Part shown: positions 21,835 to 34,065 of the stretch, piece by piece
How the letters are laid out: each line of letters opens with the position of its first letter
How positions within the stretch are numbered: the first letter of the stretch is position 1
Source of the DNA: Omphiscola glabra
Lineage: Eukaryota > Mollusca > Gastropoda > Lymnaeidae
Direction of reading: 5' to 3'
NCBI GenBank assembly: GCA_964017045.1
Contig: OZ024807.1
Location: 18,259,813 to 18,323,812, forward strand
Length of the DNA: 64,000 bases
Made by a program: the position numbers and the translations under genes
The notes under the pieces: generated by a model
Told to the model about the DNA's origin: nothing
Databases searched by the model: none
Seen by the model: only the letters and a program-made list of their open reading frames with translations

Positions 21835-23171
21835 TCAAGAGCTGTCATCATCATCATCATCATCATCATCAGAGAAACAGGATTCTGCCTCAGCTCCGTT
21901 GATGACGAGGCTGCTGTTGTTGACGGCGACGCCCAGGGAATTCCTCACTTGCAGATCCTTGCACTTCACGTGCTGGTGTGTGTAGAAGTTGATCGTCACG
22001 GATCTTTGATTAGAATCAGAACGGGAGTCAATCAACACCCACCCATAAAATCAGTGATGTGGAAACTGGGTGGGGGTAGCTACCTTGTCCATTACTATAC
22101 TATTCTTGTTTAAATAAATACACAGGAAAGTTAAGGATAGTCTAGGGGGGCGCATTGACTGTAACACGTTGTTAAAATGATAGATTAGCTTAATTTCAAA
22201 TCAACACACATCTATGCCAGTCATTGGTCAATTCTGGAGCTGTTGCTCCTGTGGGGCCATACATACAATTATATTATACATATATATAAATGAAGACCGC
22301 ATTTGCTACAAGGCACGCATGAGCGCCCAAGGCGCCATTATGTAAAATTTTAAACCAGAACCATATTTGTAACTTTTCAAAACTTCTCATAAAGTAAACG
22401 TCAAAATATTTGTCTTTGTAATGAATCCCACAATTCTGCATAATCCCCTCTAGTTTTAAGGTAATGAATGCAACAACCCCTGGTTTCACACTATGTACAT
22501 ACTCACATGTTCATCTGTCCATCTTTCTGCATGCTGCCCTGGACGTCACAGTGGGCGTACCGAGCGGCGTCCTCGCCGGTGGCGTCAGGGGGAGAAATCC
22601 TGACGAAGTTCTCCAGAGATTGCTTCTCGCCCGATGGCGGGGCCTTCTGCAGCCATGCTGAAAATTCTAAACACGCCGGAAGTTCTGGTAGACACGTGAG
22701 AATGGCCTCCTCGATCTTTTTCAAAACCGGCTGTGGTATCTGCGTGGAGTTTGTGTTCTCAGGTTGGGATAGCGATGGCGGGTTGGATGTTGATTTTGAT
22801 TCTGAGTTGGACTGCGTTCCGGAACAGCTTTCTGGAGAGGATTGCGAGTCCACCGATATTTTCGATGCCGCCAACGTATGCTGTTCGACTGATTTCAGAT
22901 TGGCAATACCTGCAGACATCATTTTGAGCCTGTCAACGCCGCACATTAGCTCTTTCATCGCCGATGAAGACGATGTCTTTGTTGTCCGAGATCTTTCTTT
23001 CTTCTTTGTTTTGGCACACTTTTCCCGCTGGGGATGCTGTTGCTTTAAGACAGTAGCACTAAACACTTCGTTGACATTGCCGATCAGTATTTCGAGATGG
23101 ACACTTTCCGGAGGTTTCTTGTTGGGTGTGGTTAGCTTACACCCGGGCCTTAATGCGGCGATTGTGGACAT
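21835..23171 (-). CDS. Unknown two-exon protein, 277 aa, poly-Asp C-terminus
   Basis: Exon 1 runs 23171 to 22507 and exon 2 from 22003 to 21835 (stop TGA). The donor CAT|GTGAGT and acceptor CTAATCAAAG|A are good, and a codon split two bases/one base across the 503-base intron joins in frame. Both exons are more GC-rich and codon-like than the flanks. The protein has a basic segment (REKCAKTKKKERSRTTKTSS, about residues 48-67), a Ser/Pro/Asn-rich low-complexity middle (about 108-145) and a helix-forming segment (VLKKIEEAILTCLPELPACL). The last exon reads SVTINFYTHQHVKCKDLQV and ends in nine Asp and two Ser, encoded by a (GAT)n microsatellite. There is no signal peptide or membrane segment. I recognise no family. 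A nuclear or cytosolic regulatory protein is possible from composition, but this is a guess. The start is the first Met of the open stretch; a further upstream exon cannot be excluded. Confidence 0.6.
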
Positions 23172-24027
23172 GACGAAAACTCAGAAGTTGGCTTCTTAGT
23201 GAGATCGCGCTTATCGAACTCGTAGAAATATTTTTTGTAAGGGATCTGTGGTGCTAGCTCAATTTGTGTCGATAAAGTTGATGCAGAAAGGACGTAGAAC
23301 GTTTTGATGGGGAAAATCTATTTAAAAAATTCAAACACCACACACTTGAAATGGGTCAATTGGAGCCTGTGTAATAATGTATCTTAAACAGTGATAATTT
23401 ACAATTTGCCATTTCTGCTACAAATATCATAGTTTATTATAACATACTATGCACTTCAAGCTTTTTATCTAATTTTTAATAAATATACTTAAACAGAGGG
23501 ATAACTATTTATAACGCAGAATACACAACTGACAGCAAGATCAATATACAATAAATCAGTAAACAATAGAAAGAAAGCTCACAACAGCCCTGCTGCATCT
23601 AACTAAAGTGATACATACAATTAAAACACTATCGTAAGATAATGGTTTTGTTGCAGGACAACGACTTTCAATACAACAAAAAATGAAAACTGATTTACCT
23701 TACTTTATGATTGAAAAACACACGCCTAACAATGTGACAACAACAACGTGCAATGAAATGTATCCAGTTCTTGCACCAATGACAACAACAACGTGGAATG
23801 ATGTGTACCCAGTTCTTGTACACCTCGACGTCTTAATTACCGACACGTCATGTTGGGGAATTCAGGAAATCGTTCAAGCGGAAATAAAAGGTCTTCGTTT
23901 AGGCTCAATATGTTTTGATAGGTCGGGCAACCAATAGAAATCACAACGGAAATTTACTAATTTTACTGGCAGTTTATTTTTATCTTGGCTGGAAACGGGG
24001 GAATACCCGCCAAACAAAATTTAAATC
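23172..24027. other. No supported gene; short duplicated segment
   Basis: Contains a tandem pair of ACAACAACGTG(C/G)AATGA-type sequence at about 23739-23825. The frame at 23683-23937 is produced in part by it. Just upstream of the - strand gene start, another frame is open for about 35 codons (23155-23260), which may be 5' leader or unspliced coding sequence. Confidence 0.4.
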
Positions 24028-24035
24028 AACTAGAA

Positions 24036-24211
24036 CAGTGCTTCTCAAACTGTTTAGTATGGCGGACCGGCAGGAATTTTTTCATTGCACAAGGGACCGG
24101 TGCACTATTTTTCTTGTACTGACGTGGTAGCGAAATGAGTTTTTTGCGGACCGGCGGATGATGGCCCACGGACCGGCACTGGTCCGCGGACCACCACTTT
24201 GAGTAGCACTG
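24036..24211. mobile_element. hAT-type MITE, 176 bp
   Basis: Terminal repeats CAGTGCTTCTCAAAC and, inverted, CAGTGCTACTCAAAG. The flanks AACTAGAA (24028-24035 and 24212-24219) are a perfect 8-bp target duplication. The interior is rich in GGACCGG words, as in Charlie-like nonautonomous hAT elements. No coding sequence. Confidence 0.92.
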
Positions 24212-24414
24212 AACTAGAAGATAGGTGAAGTTCATGGAAGGATGGGTAGCTCGGTTTGTATATTTTAGTATTAAAGTGTAAACTGTTTCAAGAAGTGCTA
24301 ACCAGACGTTAATATTAGTAGATATTTTAAAATGATATCTATTATGCAAAAGCATTCTGAGAGATTCACTGTATTTGGAGACTAGGCGTTTTTACAAATA
24401 GTTGTTTCTCAGTG

Positions 24415-24860
24415 TTTTAATGGTGTTTAATCTACAGGGATATTGGCGTTTAATCTTCGGTGATATTGGTGTTTAATCTACTGGGATATTGGGGTTTAAT
24501 CTACTGGGATATTGGTGTTTAATCTACTGGGATATGGGTGTTTAATCTACTGGGATATTGGTGTTTAATCTACTGGGATATTGGTGTTTAATCTACTGGG
24601 ATATTGGTGTTTAATCTACTGGGATATTGGTGTTTAATCTACTGGGATATTGGTGTTTAATCTACTGGGATATTCGTGCTCAATCTACTGGGATATTTTA
24701 TTTTCAATTTACTGGCACATCTCTTTCTAGTGTACTGGGATACGAGTTTGTAATGTGCTGGCGTATTAGTTTCGAGTGCCCTGGGACATTGGTTTCAGTG
24801 TAATTGGATTGGTTTTAGTGTACTGGGACATTGGTTTCATTTTACTCGGACATTTTCACT
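24415..24860. repeat. 23-bp minisatellite, about 19 copies
   Basis: Unit TTGGTGTTTAATCTACTGGG plus ATA. The first dozen are nearly identical; the last third decays (TTTTCAATTTACTGGCAC, GTTTCAGTGTACTGGGAC). Confidence 0.93.
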
Positions 24861-27790
24861 CTAGGTGGGTGCCTTGATATTAGGTTGGGTTGCAGTCACT
24901 CACCCCAGGTGGGTTCCTTGGTAGATGGTTGGGTTGCAGTCACTCACCCCAGGTGGGTTCCTTAATAGAGGGTTGGGTTGCAGTCACTCAACCCAGGTGG
25001 GTTCCTTGATAGAGGGTTGGGTTGCAGTCACTCACCCCACGTGGGTGCCTTGATATTAGTTTGGGTTGCAGTCACTCACCCCAGGCTTGTGTCTTGATAG
25101 AGGGTTGGGCTGCAGTCACTCATCCTAGGTGAGTTCCTTGATAGAGGGTTGGGTTGCAGTCACTCACCCTTGGCGTGTGCCTTGATAGAGGGTTGGGTTG
25201 CAGTCACTCATCCCAGGTTGGTTTCTTGATATAAAGTTGGGTTGCAGTCACTCAACCCAGGTGGGTTCCTTGATAGAGGTATGGGTTGCATACACTCATC
25301 CCAGGTGGGTTCCTTGATAGAGAGTTGGGTTGCAGTCAGTCAACCCAGGTGGGTTCCTTAATATTAGATTGGGTTGCAGTCACTCACCCCAGTCGTGTGT
25401 CTTGATATAGGGTTGGGCTGCAGTCACTCATCCCAGGTGGGTTCCTTGATAGAGGGTTGGGTTGCAGTCACTCACCCCAGGTGGGTTCCTTGATAGAGGT
25501 ATGGGTTGCAGACACTCATCCCAGGTGGGTTGCTTGATAGAGAGTTGGGTTGCAGTCAGTCAACCCAGGTGGGTTCCTTGATAATAGGTTGGGTTGCAGT
25601 CACTCACCCCAGGCGTGTGTCTTGATAGAGGGTTGGGCTGCAGTCACTCATCCCAGGTGGGTTCCTTGATAGAGGGTTGGGTTGCAGTCACTTACCCCAG
25701 GTGGGTTCCTTGAAAGAGGGTTGGGTTGCAGTCACCCAACCCACGTGGGTTCCTTGATATTAGTTTGGGTTGCAGTCAATCACCCGAGGCGTGTGTCTTG
25801 ATAGAGGGTTGGGCTGCAGTCACTCATCCCAGGTGGGTTCCTTGATAGAGGGTTGGGTTGCAGTCACTCACCCGTGGCGTGTGCCTTGATAGAGGGTTGG
25901 GTTGCAGTCACTCATCCCAGGTTGGTTCCTTGATAGAGGTATGGGTTGAAGACACTCATTCCAGGTGGGTTCCTTGATAGAGGGTTGGGTTGCAGTCAGT
26001 CAACCCAGGTGGGTTCCTTGATATTAGGTTGGGTTGCAGTCACTCACCCCAGGCGTGTGTCTTGATAGAGGGTTGGGCTGCAGTCACTAATCCCAGGTGG
26101 GTTCCTTATAGAGGGTTGGGTTGCAGTCACTCACCCCAGGTGGGTTCCTTGATAGAGGTATGGGTTGCAGACACTCATCCCAGGTGGGTTCCTTGATAGA
26201 TGGTTGGGTTGCAGTCACTCAACCCACGTGGGTGCCTTGATATTAGTTTGGGTTGCAGTCACTCACCCCAGGCTTGTGTCTTGATAGAGGGTTGGGCTGC
26301 AGTCACTGATCCCAGGTGGGTTCCTTGATAGAGGGTTGGGTTGCAGTCACTCACCCTTGGCGTGTGCCTTGATAGAGGGTTGGGCTGCAGTCACTCATCC
26401 CAGGTGGGTTCCTTGATAGAGGGTTGGGTTGCAGTCACTCACCCCAGGTGGGTTCCTTGATAGAGGGTTGGGTTGCAGTCACTCAACCCACGTGGGTGCC
26501 TTGATATTAGTTTGGGTTGCAGTCACTCACCCAAGGCTTGTGTCTTGATAGAGGGTTGGGCTGCAGTCACTCAACCCAGGTGGGTTCCTTGATAGAGGTA
26601 TGGGTTGCATACACTCATCCCAGGTGGGTTCCTTGATAGAGGGTTGGGTTGCAGTCAGTCAACCCAGGTGGGTTCCTTGATATTAGATTGGGTTGCAGTC
26701 ACTCACCCCAGTCGTGTGTCTTGATATAGGGTTGGGCTGCAGTCACTCATCCCAGGTGGGTTCCTTGATAGAGGGTTGGGTTGCAGTCACTCACCCCAGG
26801 TGGGTTCCTTGATAGAGGTATGGGTTGCAGACACTCATCCCAGGTGGGTTCCTTGATAGAGGGTTGGGTTGCAGTCAGTCAACCCAGGTGGGTTCCTTGA
26901 TATTAGGTTGGGTTGCAGTCACTCACCCCAGGCGTGTGTCTTGATAGAGGGTTGGGCTGCAGTCACTCATCCCAGGTGGGTTCCTTGATAGACGGTTGGG
27001 TTGCAGTCACTTATCCCAGGTGGGTTCCTTGAAAGAGGGTTGGGTTGCAGTCACCCAACCCACGTGGGTGCCTTGATATTAGTTTGGGTTGCAGTCACTC
27101 ACCCCAGGCGTGTGTCTTGATAGAGGGTTGGGCTGCAGTCACTCATCCCAGGTGGGTTCCTTGATAGAGGGTTGGGTTGCAGTCACTCACCCTTGGCGTG
27201 TGCCTTGATAGAGGGTTGGGTTGCAGTCACTCATCCCATGTTGGTTTCTTGATATAAAGTTGGGTTGCAGTCACTCAACCCAGGTGGGTTCTTTGATACA
27301 GGTATGAGTTGCAGTCACTCACCCCAGGCTTGTGTCTTGATAGAGGGTTGGGCTGCAGTCACTCATCCCAGGTGGGTTCCTTGATAGAGGGTTGGGTTGC
27401 AGTCACTCACCCTTGGCGTGTGCCTTGATAGAGGGTTGGGCTGCAGTCACTCATCCCAGGTGGGTTCCTTGATAGAGGGTTGGGTTGCAGTCACTCACCC
27501 TTGGCGTGTGCCTTGATAGAGGGTTGGATTGCAGTCACTCATCCCAGGTTGGTTTCTTGATATAAAGTTGGGTTGCAGTCACTCAACCCAGGTGGGTTCC
27601 TTGATAGAGGTATGGGTTGCATACACTCATCCCAGGTGGGTTCCTTGATAGAGGGTTGGGTTGCAGTCAGTCAACCCAGCTGGGTTCCTTGATATTAGGT
27701 TGGGTTGCAGTCACTCACCCCAGGCGTGTGTCTTGATAGAGGGTTGGGCTGCAGTCACTCAACCCACGTGGGTGCCTTGATAGAGGGTTA
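24861..27790. repeat. Satellite of ~44-bp monomers with ~660-bp higher-order unit
   Basis: About 66 monomers built from CCAGGTGGGTTCCTTGATAG and GGGTTGGGTTGCAGTCACTC. Variant monomers (GGCGTGTGTCTTGATAGAGG; GAGGTATGGGTTGCAGACAC; GATATTAGTTTGGG; TTGGTTTCTTGATATAAAG) recur in a fixed order. GAGGTATGGGTTGCAGAC occurs at 25496, 26155 and 26815, and the rare AGTCGTGTGTCTTGATATAG at 25391 and 26710, so the period is about 659-660 bp, or 15 monomers, with roughly four periods. The array ends sharply at 27789. Confidence 0.95.
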
Positions 27791-27840
27791 AATTTATGTG
27801 GCTAATAAATTAAGACAATTCATAATTATAGCTTGATCTA

Positions 27841-28110
27841 CGCTAGAGAGAAAGACAAGAGGGAAAAAGAAAGAACGAATGAGAGAGAGAGAGAATGTAG
27901 AGAATAAAAGAGTTGGAATTCAAGAGAGAGAGATAGAGAGAGAGAGAAAGAGAAAGAGAGAGAGAGAGAGAGGGAGAGAGAGAGGGAGAGATATATAGAG
28001 ATGGGGGAAGTCACAAGGGAGGAGTTCCTCAATGGAATTTCTTTACGAGAGAGAGATAGAGAGAGATTGATAGAGCGAGAGAGAGGGAGAGACGGAGACA
28101 AAGAGACTAA
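27841..28110. repeat. GA-rich low-complexity tract
   Basis: Long GAGAGA runs with AT-containing interruptions. The Ser/Leu-rich - strand frame over it is an artefact. Confidence 0.93.
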
Positions 28111-28119
28111 GACAGAATG

Positions 28120-28555
28120 TAAGCATAAGCAGAGATTGACTCGATGAGATGTATAAAGAAGGATTCCACAAGTGTGTTGAATGTTGGCAGGCAGTTGGGG
28201 TTAAGTGGCGGGTATTCACACTAGAAAATGAAGCTCGTTAAGAACTCAGTTCCTGGCGTTGGCTTGATGGGGCATTACATCTTTATCATTAACCCCCATT
28301 GTCAACAAGCTATGTCTTATTTTTAAATCTGTTTGCCCCCATGAAGGCCATGCTATTCTATATATAGATTGCTGTGCTACAGTTTAAACACTTAAAACAT
28401 TATATGTGAATCTATGCAATTTTTTTAAAGATATTATTAATATGATAAAAATATAGCAACTATCCTAGATTGTGATACACTGACTTATATCAGTCCCCCC
28501 TTCCCCCCCCCCCCCACACACTCACAAGTGAATATATAAAAAAATCTCCCCTTTT
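28120..28555. other. No recognisable feature
   Basis: C-run at 28496-28515. Nothing else seen. Confidence 0.5.
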
Positions 28556-28564
28556 TGTACAAAG

Positions 28565-29030
28565 TGTAAGAATAAAAATAGTTAGCTATATCAACCAAAT
28601 AGTAAGCTATACCAACCAAATATTTACCTTTATCAACCACATTGTTAGTTATATTAACCTAATAGTTAGCTTTATCAATCGGATAGTTAGTTTTATTAAC
28701 CTAATAATTAGCTATATTAACCAAAAAGTTAGTTATATCAACCAAATAGCTATATCAAACAGATAGATATATTAACCTAAAAGTTAGCTTAATCAACCAA
28801 AAAAGTTAGCTATCAACCAAATAGCTACATCGACCAGATAGTTAGTGATATCAACCAAAAATCTAGCTATATCAACCAAAAAGTTCGCTATATCAACCAT
28901 AAAGCTCTATCAACCAGATAGTTATATTAACCTAATGGCTAGCTATATCAACAAGATAGTTAGTTATAGTGACTTAATAGTTAGCTATATAAACCAAATT
29001 GCTATATTAACCTAACAGTTATCAGTCACA
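28565..29030. repeat. Degenerate ~25-bp repeat
   Basis: About 18 diverged copies of AGTTAGCTATATCAACCAAA plus TAGTT, with deletions that shift the register. Confidence 0.85.
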
Positions 29031-29034
29031 TGTT

Positions 29035-30345
29035 TAACCAGTTTGAGTTTCGTGTTGAGAATTCAAGTTTTCTTTTTTAAAGCTTTTGTTTTTGTTGTCG
29101 CTGCATTCTTTTCTTCACATTTGTTTTACTTATGATTTTCGAAGACGCCTTTCTCAACGTGTTTTCTCAACCTGACACAGTTCACCAGCAATGCTTCCTT
29201 TTACAAGTTAAATAATAGTTACGCAACTGTTACTTTCAAATAACATTTGATTTCTTTTCTAAACCTTCGGATTTTATTTTGTGTTCCAACTATTTCTTTA
29301 CAGCCTAATCCTTTTATTTTAAGAAAAAAAAAACTTTAGAAAATAAATAAAACTCTACAAAATAAATTATTGTGTTGGGGATAAAAAAAAAATGTTTTCA
29401 CAAAACTATAAGCAAAGATTTGTATTTGGAACACGCTATGCAATGATTGCAAAATCTCAAATACACATCAACTAATAAACAAAACAAAGCACAACACCGG
29501 GTATTTCCCGAAATACAAATTCCGATGTCGTTTTTATACATTATATACATCCTATTAGTGTTTTCATCAATTGCTTCTCATGCTGGTCTCGTTTCACTCT
29601 GGCACTGCGACTTCTTTTAATTTTTTTTTCAGACAGCTGAAGTCTACTGTATTACTTTGTGTTTTTGTGTGTGTGAATATCAGTGTTTGAATGGGCGGCA
29701 GCCCACACAATATCCGATGCAGGCCGAGGCAAGGAATGAATCTCACCAAAGCTTTGTATTTACCATCTCCACAAATCCTATTTGCTGCTTCCCGCTATAC
29801 GATAGTTGTCCACACATAGTGGCCGACAGGGGGAGCTGCTGTGTTAGGAGATCCTTTGTGTTTCCCTAATTAGTGCTGGGACTTTTCTGTTCGATTAGTC
29901 TTTCATTAGCTTCAGTCCAGCTGAGAGGATTTTCATCATACTTTTTTTTTTTTTTACGTTTGCTTACCATTGAAGGGTGGTCGTAAATTATTTCACTATA
30001 AGTTTTTGTCTAAGTCAAACACCTTCCAAAAATAATAATTTTAAATAAATATATATATATATATCGGAGGCACTGGTATTGATTTTGTTGTTGTAAAGAG
30101 AACATCTTATTGAGGTAAAAGAATCATTTCTTGTTTGTTTGTAAATCTCTTTATGTGTTAAGTGTGCTTGACAATTGAATGCGTTGGTGTCTTTGAATTG
30201 GAACATTTCAGTTGATTCTAATCGAGTATATGAGAAATTGTAGGACTTACAAAAGTAAAAAAAAAAAGAGTTCATATGTTAACACCCATTTAGTCATTAT
30301 TTGGAATCTTGGGGCAAAAGAAATTTAAGAAAATACGATTATTTT
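29035..30345. other. Intergenic, no supported gene
   Basis: AT-rich; A-runs near 29324 and 29383, (TA)n near 30046-30064, T-run at 29942-29955. Open frames 29657-29869 (+) and 30015-30275 (-) are not recognisable. Confidence 0.5.
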
Positions 30346-30347
30346 AA

Positions 30348-31570
30348 CAAAGAAATAACAAAATAAATAAGTGACAGAACTAACAGAATAAACCAGTGAC
30401 AGAACTAACAGAATAAACCGGTGACAGAACTAACAGAATAAACCAGTGACAGAACTAACAGAATAAACCAGTGACAGAACTAACAGAATAAACCAGTGAC
30501 AGAACTAACAGAATAAACCAGTGACAGAACTAACAGAATAAACCGGTGACAGAACTAACAGAATAAACCAGTGACAGAACTAACAGAATAAACAAGTGAC
30601 AGAACTAACACAATAAACCAGTGACAGAACTAACAGAATAAACCAGTGACAGAACTAACAGAATAAACCAGTGATAGAACTAACAGAATAAACCAGTGAC
30701 AGAACTAACAGAATAAACCAGTGACAGAACTAACACAATAAACCAGTGACAGAACTAACAGAATAAATCAGTGACAAAACTAACAAAATAAATAAGTGAC
30801 AGAACTAACAGAATAAACCAGTGACAGAACTAACAGAATAAACCAGTGACAGAACGAACAAAATAAATAAGTGACAGAACTAACAGAATAAACCAGTGAC
30901 AGAACTAACAGAATAAACCAGTGACAGAACTAACAGAATAAACCAGTGACAGAACTAACAGAATAAACCTGTGACAGAACTAACAGAATAAACCAGTGAC
31001 AGAACTAACAGAATAAACCAGTGAAATAACTAACAGAATAAACCAGTGACAGAACTAACAGAATACACAAGTGACAGAACTAACAGAATAAACCAGTGAC
31101 AGAACCAACAGAATAAACCAGTGACAGAACTAACAGAATAAACCAGTGACAGAACTAACAGAATAAACCAGTGACAAAACTAACAGAATAAACCATTGAC
31201 AAAACTAACAGAATAAACCAGTGACAGAACTAACAGAATAAACCAGTGACAGATATAACAGAATAAACCAGTGACAGAACTAACAGAATAAACCAGTGAC
31301 AGAACTAACAGAATAAACCAGTGACAGAACTAACAGAATAAACCGTTGACAGAACTAACAGAATAAACCAGTGTCAGAACTAACAGAATAAACCAGTGCC
31401 AGAACTAACAGAATAAACCAGTGACAGAACTAACAGAATAAACCAGTGACAGAACTAACAGAATAAACCAGTGACAGAACTAACAGAATAAACAAGTGAC
31501 AGAACTAACAGAATAAACCGGTGACAAAACTAACAGAATAAATCAGTGACAGAGGTAACAGAATAAACTA
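30348..31570. repeat. 24-bp minisatellite, about 50 copies
   Basis: Unit GTGACAGAACTAACAGAATA plus AACC (or AACA, AATA). Extremely uniform; variants are mostly single substitutions. Although 24 is a multiple of 3, each unit carries stop codons in the + frames. Confidence 0.97.
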
Positions 31571-31574
31571 TTGA

Positions 31575-31857
31575 AATAGCCAGCAGCATATAATTTCATA
31601 AATTATAACATATTGTAAAAATGTCTAAATAACTAAAAAAAAAAAGGTAAATCCTTTTATTTTCGTGTGTTAGCCCCCCCCCCCCCCTTCCCCCACACCA
31701 ATTTGTGGCACTTTCCAAAATTAGATTACTATTGTCAACAACAGTTAGTAAATATATGCTTCCCAATGTAAATAAATCACAAACTGAACAACGTCACTGC
31801 ATGACCTAACAGGGTCGCTGAGTTTGTTTCCTACTTTTTCTCATTTCAATTTTAAGT
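31575..31857. other. No gene; C-run
   Basis: A 15-base C-run at about 31673-31687. Nothing else recognised. Confidence 0.5.
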
Positions 31858-31865
31858 GTTTAAAT

Positions 31866-32062
31866 AAGTGGTTCTCAACCTTTCTAATGCCGCGACCCTT
31901 TAGTAAAGTTCCTTATGTTGTGGTGACCCCAAAAATAAAATTATTTTAGTTTCTACTTCATAAATATGTCTTTTCCGATAGTCTTAGGTAAAACCCTGTG
32001 CAATGGTCGTTAGCCCTCCCCCCCCCCAAAAGGGTTCGCGACCCACAGGTTGACAACCGCTG
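31866..32062. mobile_element. SPIN-like hAT MITE, 197 bp
   Basis: Flanked by GTTTAAAT at 31858-31865 and 32063-32070, a perfect 8-bp target duplication. The left end AAGTGGTTCTCAACC (first base changed from the expected C) and right end GGTTGACAACCGCTG are inverted repeats. Internal blocks TAATGCCGCGACCCTTTAG, ATGTTGTGGTGACCCC, ATAAAATTATTTTAG, TTTTCCGATAGTCTTAGG and CGCGACCCACAGGTTGA follow, in order, the SPIN (Space Invaders) consensus as I remember it; the centre is shortened. SPIN is a hAT family known for horizontal transfer among tetrapods and reported in a triatomine bug and a pond snail. Nonautonomous and noncoding. Confidence 0.85.
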
Positions 32063-32070
32063 GTTTAAAT

Positions 32071-32635
32071 GAACACCCCCACCCCACCGGTCTTCTCTTA
32101 TCTGCCTAACGCTTTATTACACCGTGATGGCGTTAGATTTGGCTGTTTCTCCTTCCTGTTTTAAAATAGGATTTATTTAAACAGAGCGGAATTCAGTCCT
32201 TGACAACGAACGAAGGTGACTTCAGAGAACACACACACACAACTAAGTTGTGAAAGTTTTTTTTAAAAAAATATTTCATTCAGTTTTAACTCATATTTGT
32301 TTCAGATCTCAACTCCATGTTTAGAGTTCCTGTTCGATTCAAGGTGTTTATTTCTTTTAATCATCATGATTGATAGTACCCGGTGTTTTATGTAACTGAC
32401 ACTAGTCTCTTGAAAAATGTGTGTTTGCTCAGCTCGGCGTTCTTAAGAAGGTGTGGATGTGGATATTACAGGCAATGTGTGTAATCCAGGAATTTCCCAA
32501 TCTCACTGTTAGCAGCCTTAAATAGTATTGGCCAAATCATGCTAAGATTGTACATGTGAGGCCTCGCCGTAGCCGAAGTCAGTAGATAGTGGAACGTGGG
32601 AATTACGATTTTGAAAACATGCTCACGACAGGAAT
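32071..32635. other. No recognisable feature
   Basis: A short (AC)n near 32231-32242. No gene recognised. Confidence 0.5.
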
Positions 32636-32835
32636 GCAATACGAGAACAGCAGTCATTGGACCATTGGTCTACGAGAACAGCAGTCAATGGAGCCTTGAT
32701 CTACGAGAACAGCAGTTATTGGACTATTGGTCTACGAAAAAAACAGTCATTGGACCATTGGTAGACGAGAACAGCAGTCAATGGAGCCTTGGTCTACGAA
32801 AACATCAGTTTTTGGAGCGCTGGTCTACTTTTATT
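32636..32835. repeat. ~31-bp minisatellite, about 6 copies
   Basis: Units of the form CTACGAGAACAGCAGTCATT plus GGACCATTGGT, with a GGAGCCTTGGT variant alternating. Confidence 0.88.
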
Positions 32836-32839
32836 TCAG

Positions 32840-33270
32840 TCAAGGAAAAACCAGGCCTATCATGATGGTATGAAAATATGTCAAACAATAGGTGCAATGC
32901 AATCAAAACATATGTTGTATCCAACAGAGGGATACAGTGCCCATATGGTCCGTCCTATCTGTTATCTTCAGAAAAAAATGTTATAATAAATAGAAAAGCT
33001 TCCAAAATTAATATTGAACAAAGAGGTGGTAAAATGAAAGAAAGATTTGACAATATACTCCCTCCCCCCACTCCCCCCCCCCAACCTTTCCCCGAACTTA
33101 AGTTTGGAACTAAGAATCTTTTTTCCATTTCTGAATGTGACAAAGAACGTGGTGACGCACGCAATATTTGGATTGTCATAATAAGCGTGCAGCAGCATGC
33201 TAATCGCTGGAGCGCGACAAAAGATTTCTTGCACCCATTGACAAACAAATCTTACTCAGATCAGTTGAAA
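32840..33270. other. No supported gene
   Basis: The long + frame 32878-33423 runs through a C-rich segment (33060-33090) and into the next repeat; it has no recognisable domain. Confidence 0.5.
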
Positions 33271-33274
33271 CACA

Positions 33275-33830
33275 TAGGTCTACTGGACCTGGACTATACT
33301 ACCGTCTACTTGACCTGGACAACGCAAAAGTCTAATGGACCTGGACAACGCAAAAGTCTACTGGACCTGGACTACACAAAAGTCTACAGGGCCTGGACTA
33401 CACAACAGTCTACTGGACCTTGACAACGCAAAAGTCTACTAGACCTGGACAACGCAAAAGTCTACTGGACCTGGACTACACAACAGTCTACTGGACCTGG
33501 ACTACACAACAGTCTACTGGACCTGGACTACATAACCGTCTACTGGACCTGGACTACACAACAGTCTATTTGACCTGGACTACACAACAGTCTACTGGAC
33601 CTGGACTACACAACAGTCTACCGGACCTGGACGACACAAAAGTCTGATGAACCTGGAAAACACAACAGTCTATTTGACCTGGACTACATAACCATCTACT
33701 GGACCTGGACTACACAACAGTCTACTGGACCTGGACGACACAAAAGTCTGATGAACCTGGAAAACACAACAGTCTATTTGACCTGGACTACACAACAGTC
33801 TACTGGAACTGGACAAGGATGTGTTAAGTT
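33275..33830. repeat. 26-bp minisatellite, about 21 copies
   Basis: Unit ACACAACAGTCTACTGGACC plus TGGACT, with ACGCAAAAG and ACATAACCG variants. The block GATGAACCTGGAAAACAC with its neighbours occurs twice (33647 and 33750), a local duplication of about 103 bp (four units). Confidence 0.93.
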
Positions 33831-34065
33831 CATGTGTAACACAAAGTGTCAAAAAAAATCATTTTGCAGTTTGTTATTGAAAATGTCTAGATTTTCAAAT
33901 TGCAATAAATCAAGAGATGTAATTATAATGGAAAATGCCCTGATGTTCAGTCTATTGCAATAAGTAAAAAAAAGAAATCAAGAATTATTGTACTGTTTTT
34001 TATACTTTGAATTATTTTATGCTGCTTTTTGTTTATAAATATAAGCCGTTTGTATGTCATTATAT

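Noticed and set aside
22468..23199. 243-aa + strand frame opposite the unknown gene
   Set aside because: The - strand frame has splice sites that join in frame with a second exon; the + frame is its shadow.
24861..27790. CRISPR-like direct repeats
   Set aside because: Direct tandem monomers without unique spacers, in an animal genome; it is a satellite.
32878..33423. 181-aa + strand frame
   Set aside because: Made of unique AT-rich sequence, a C-run and the 26-bp repeat; no domain.
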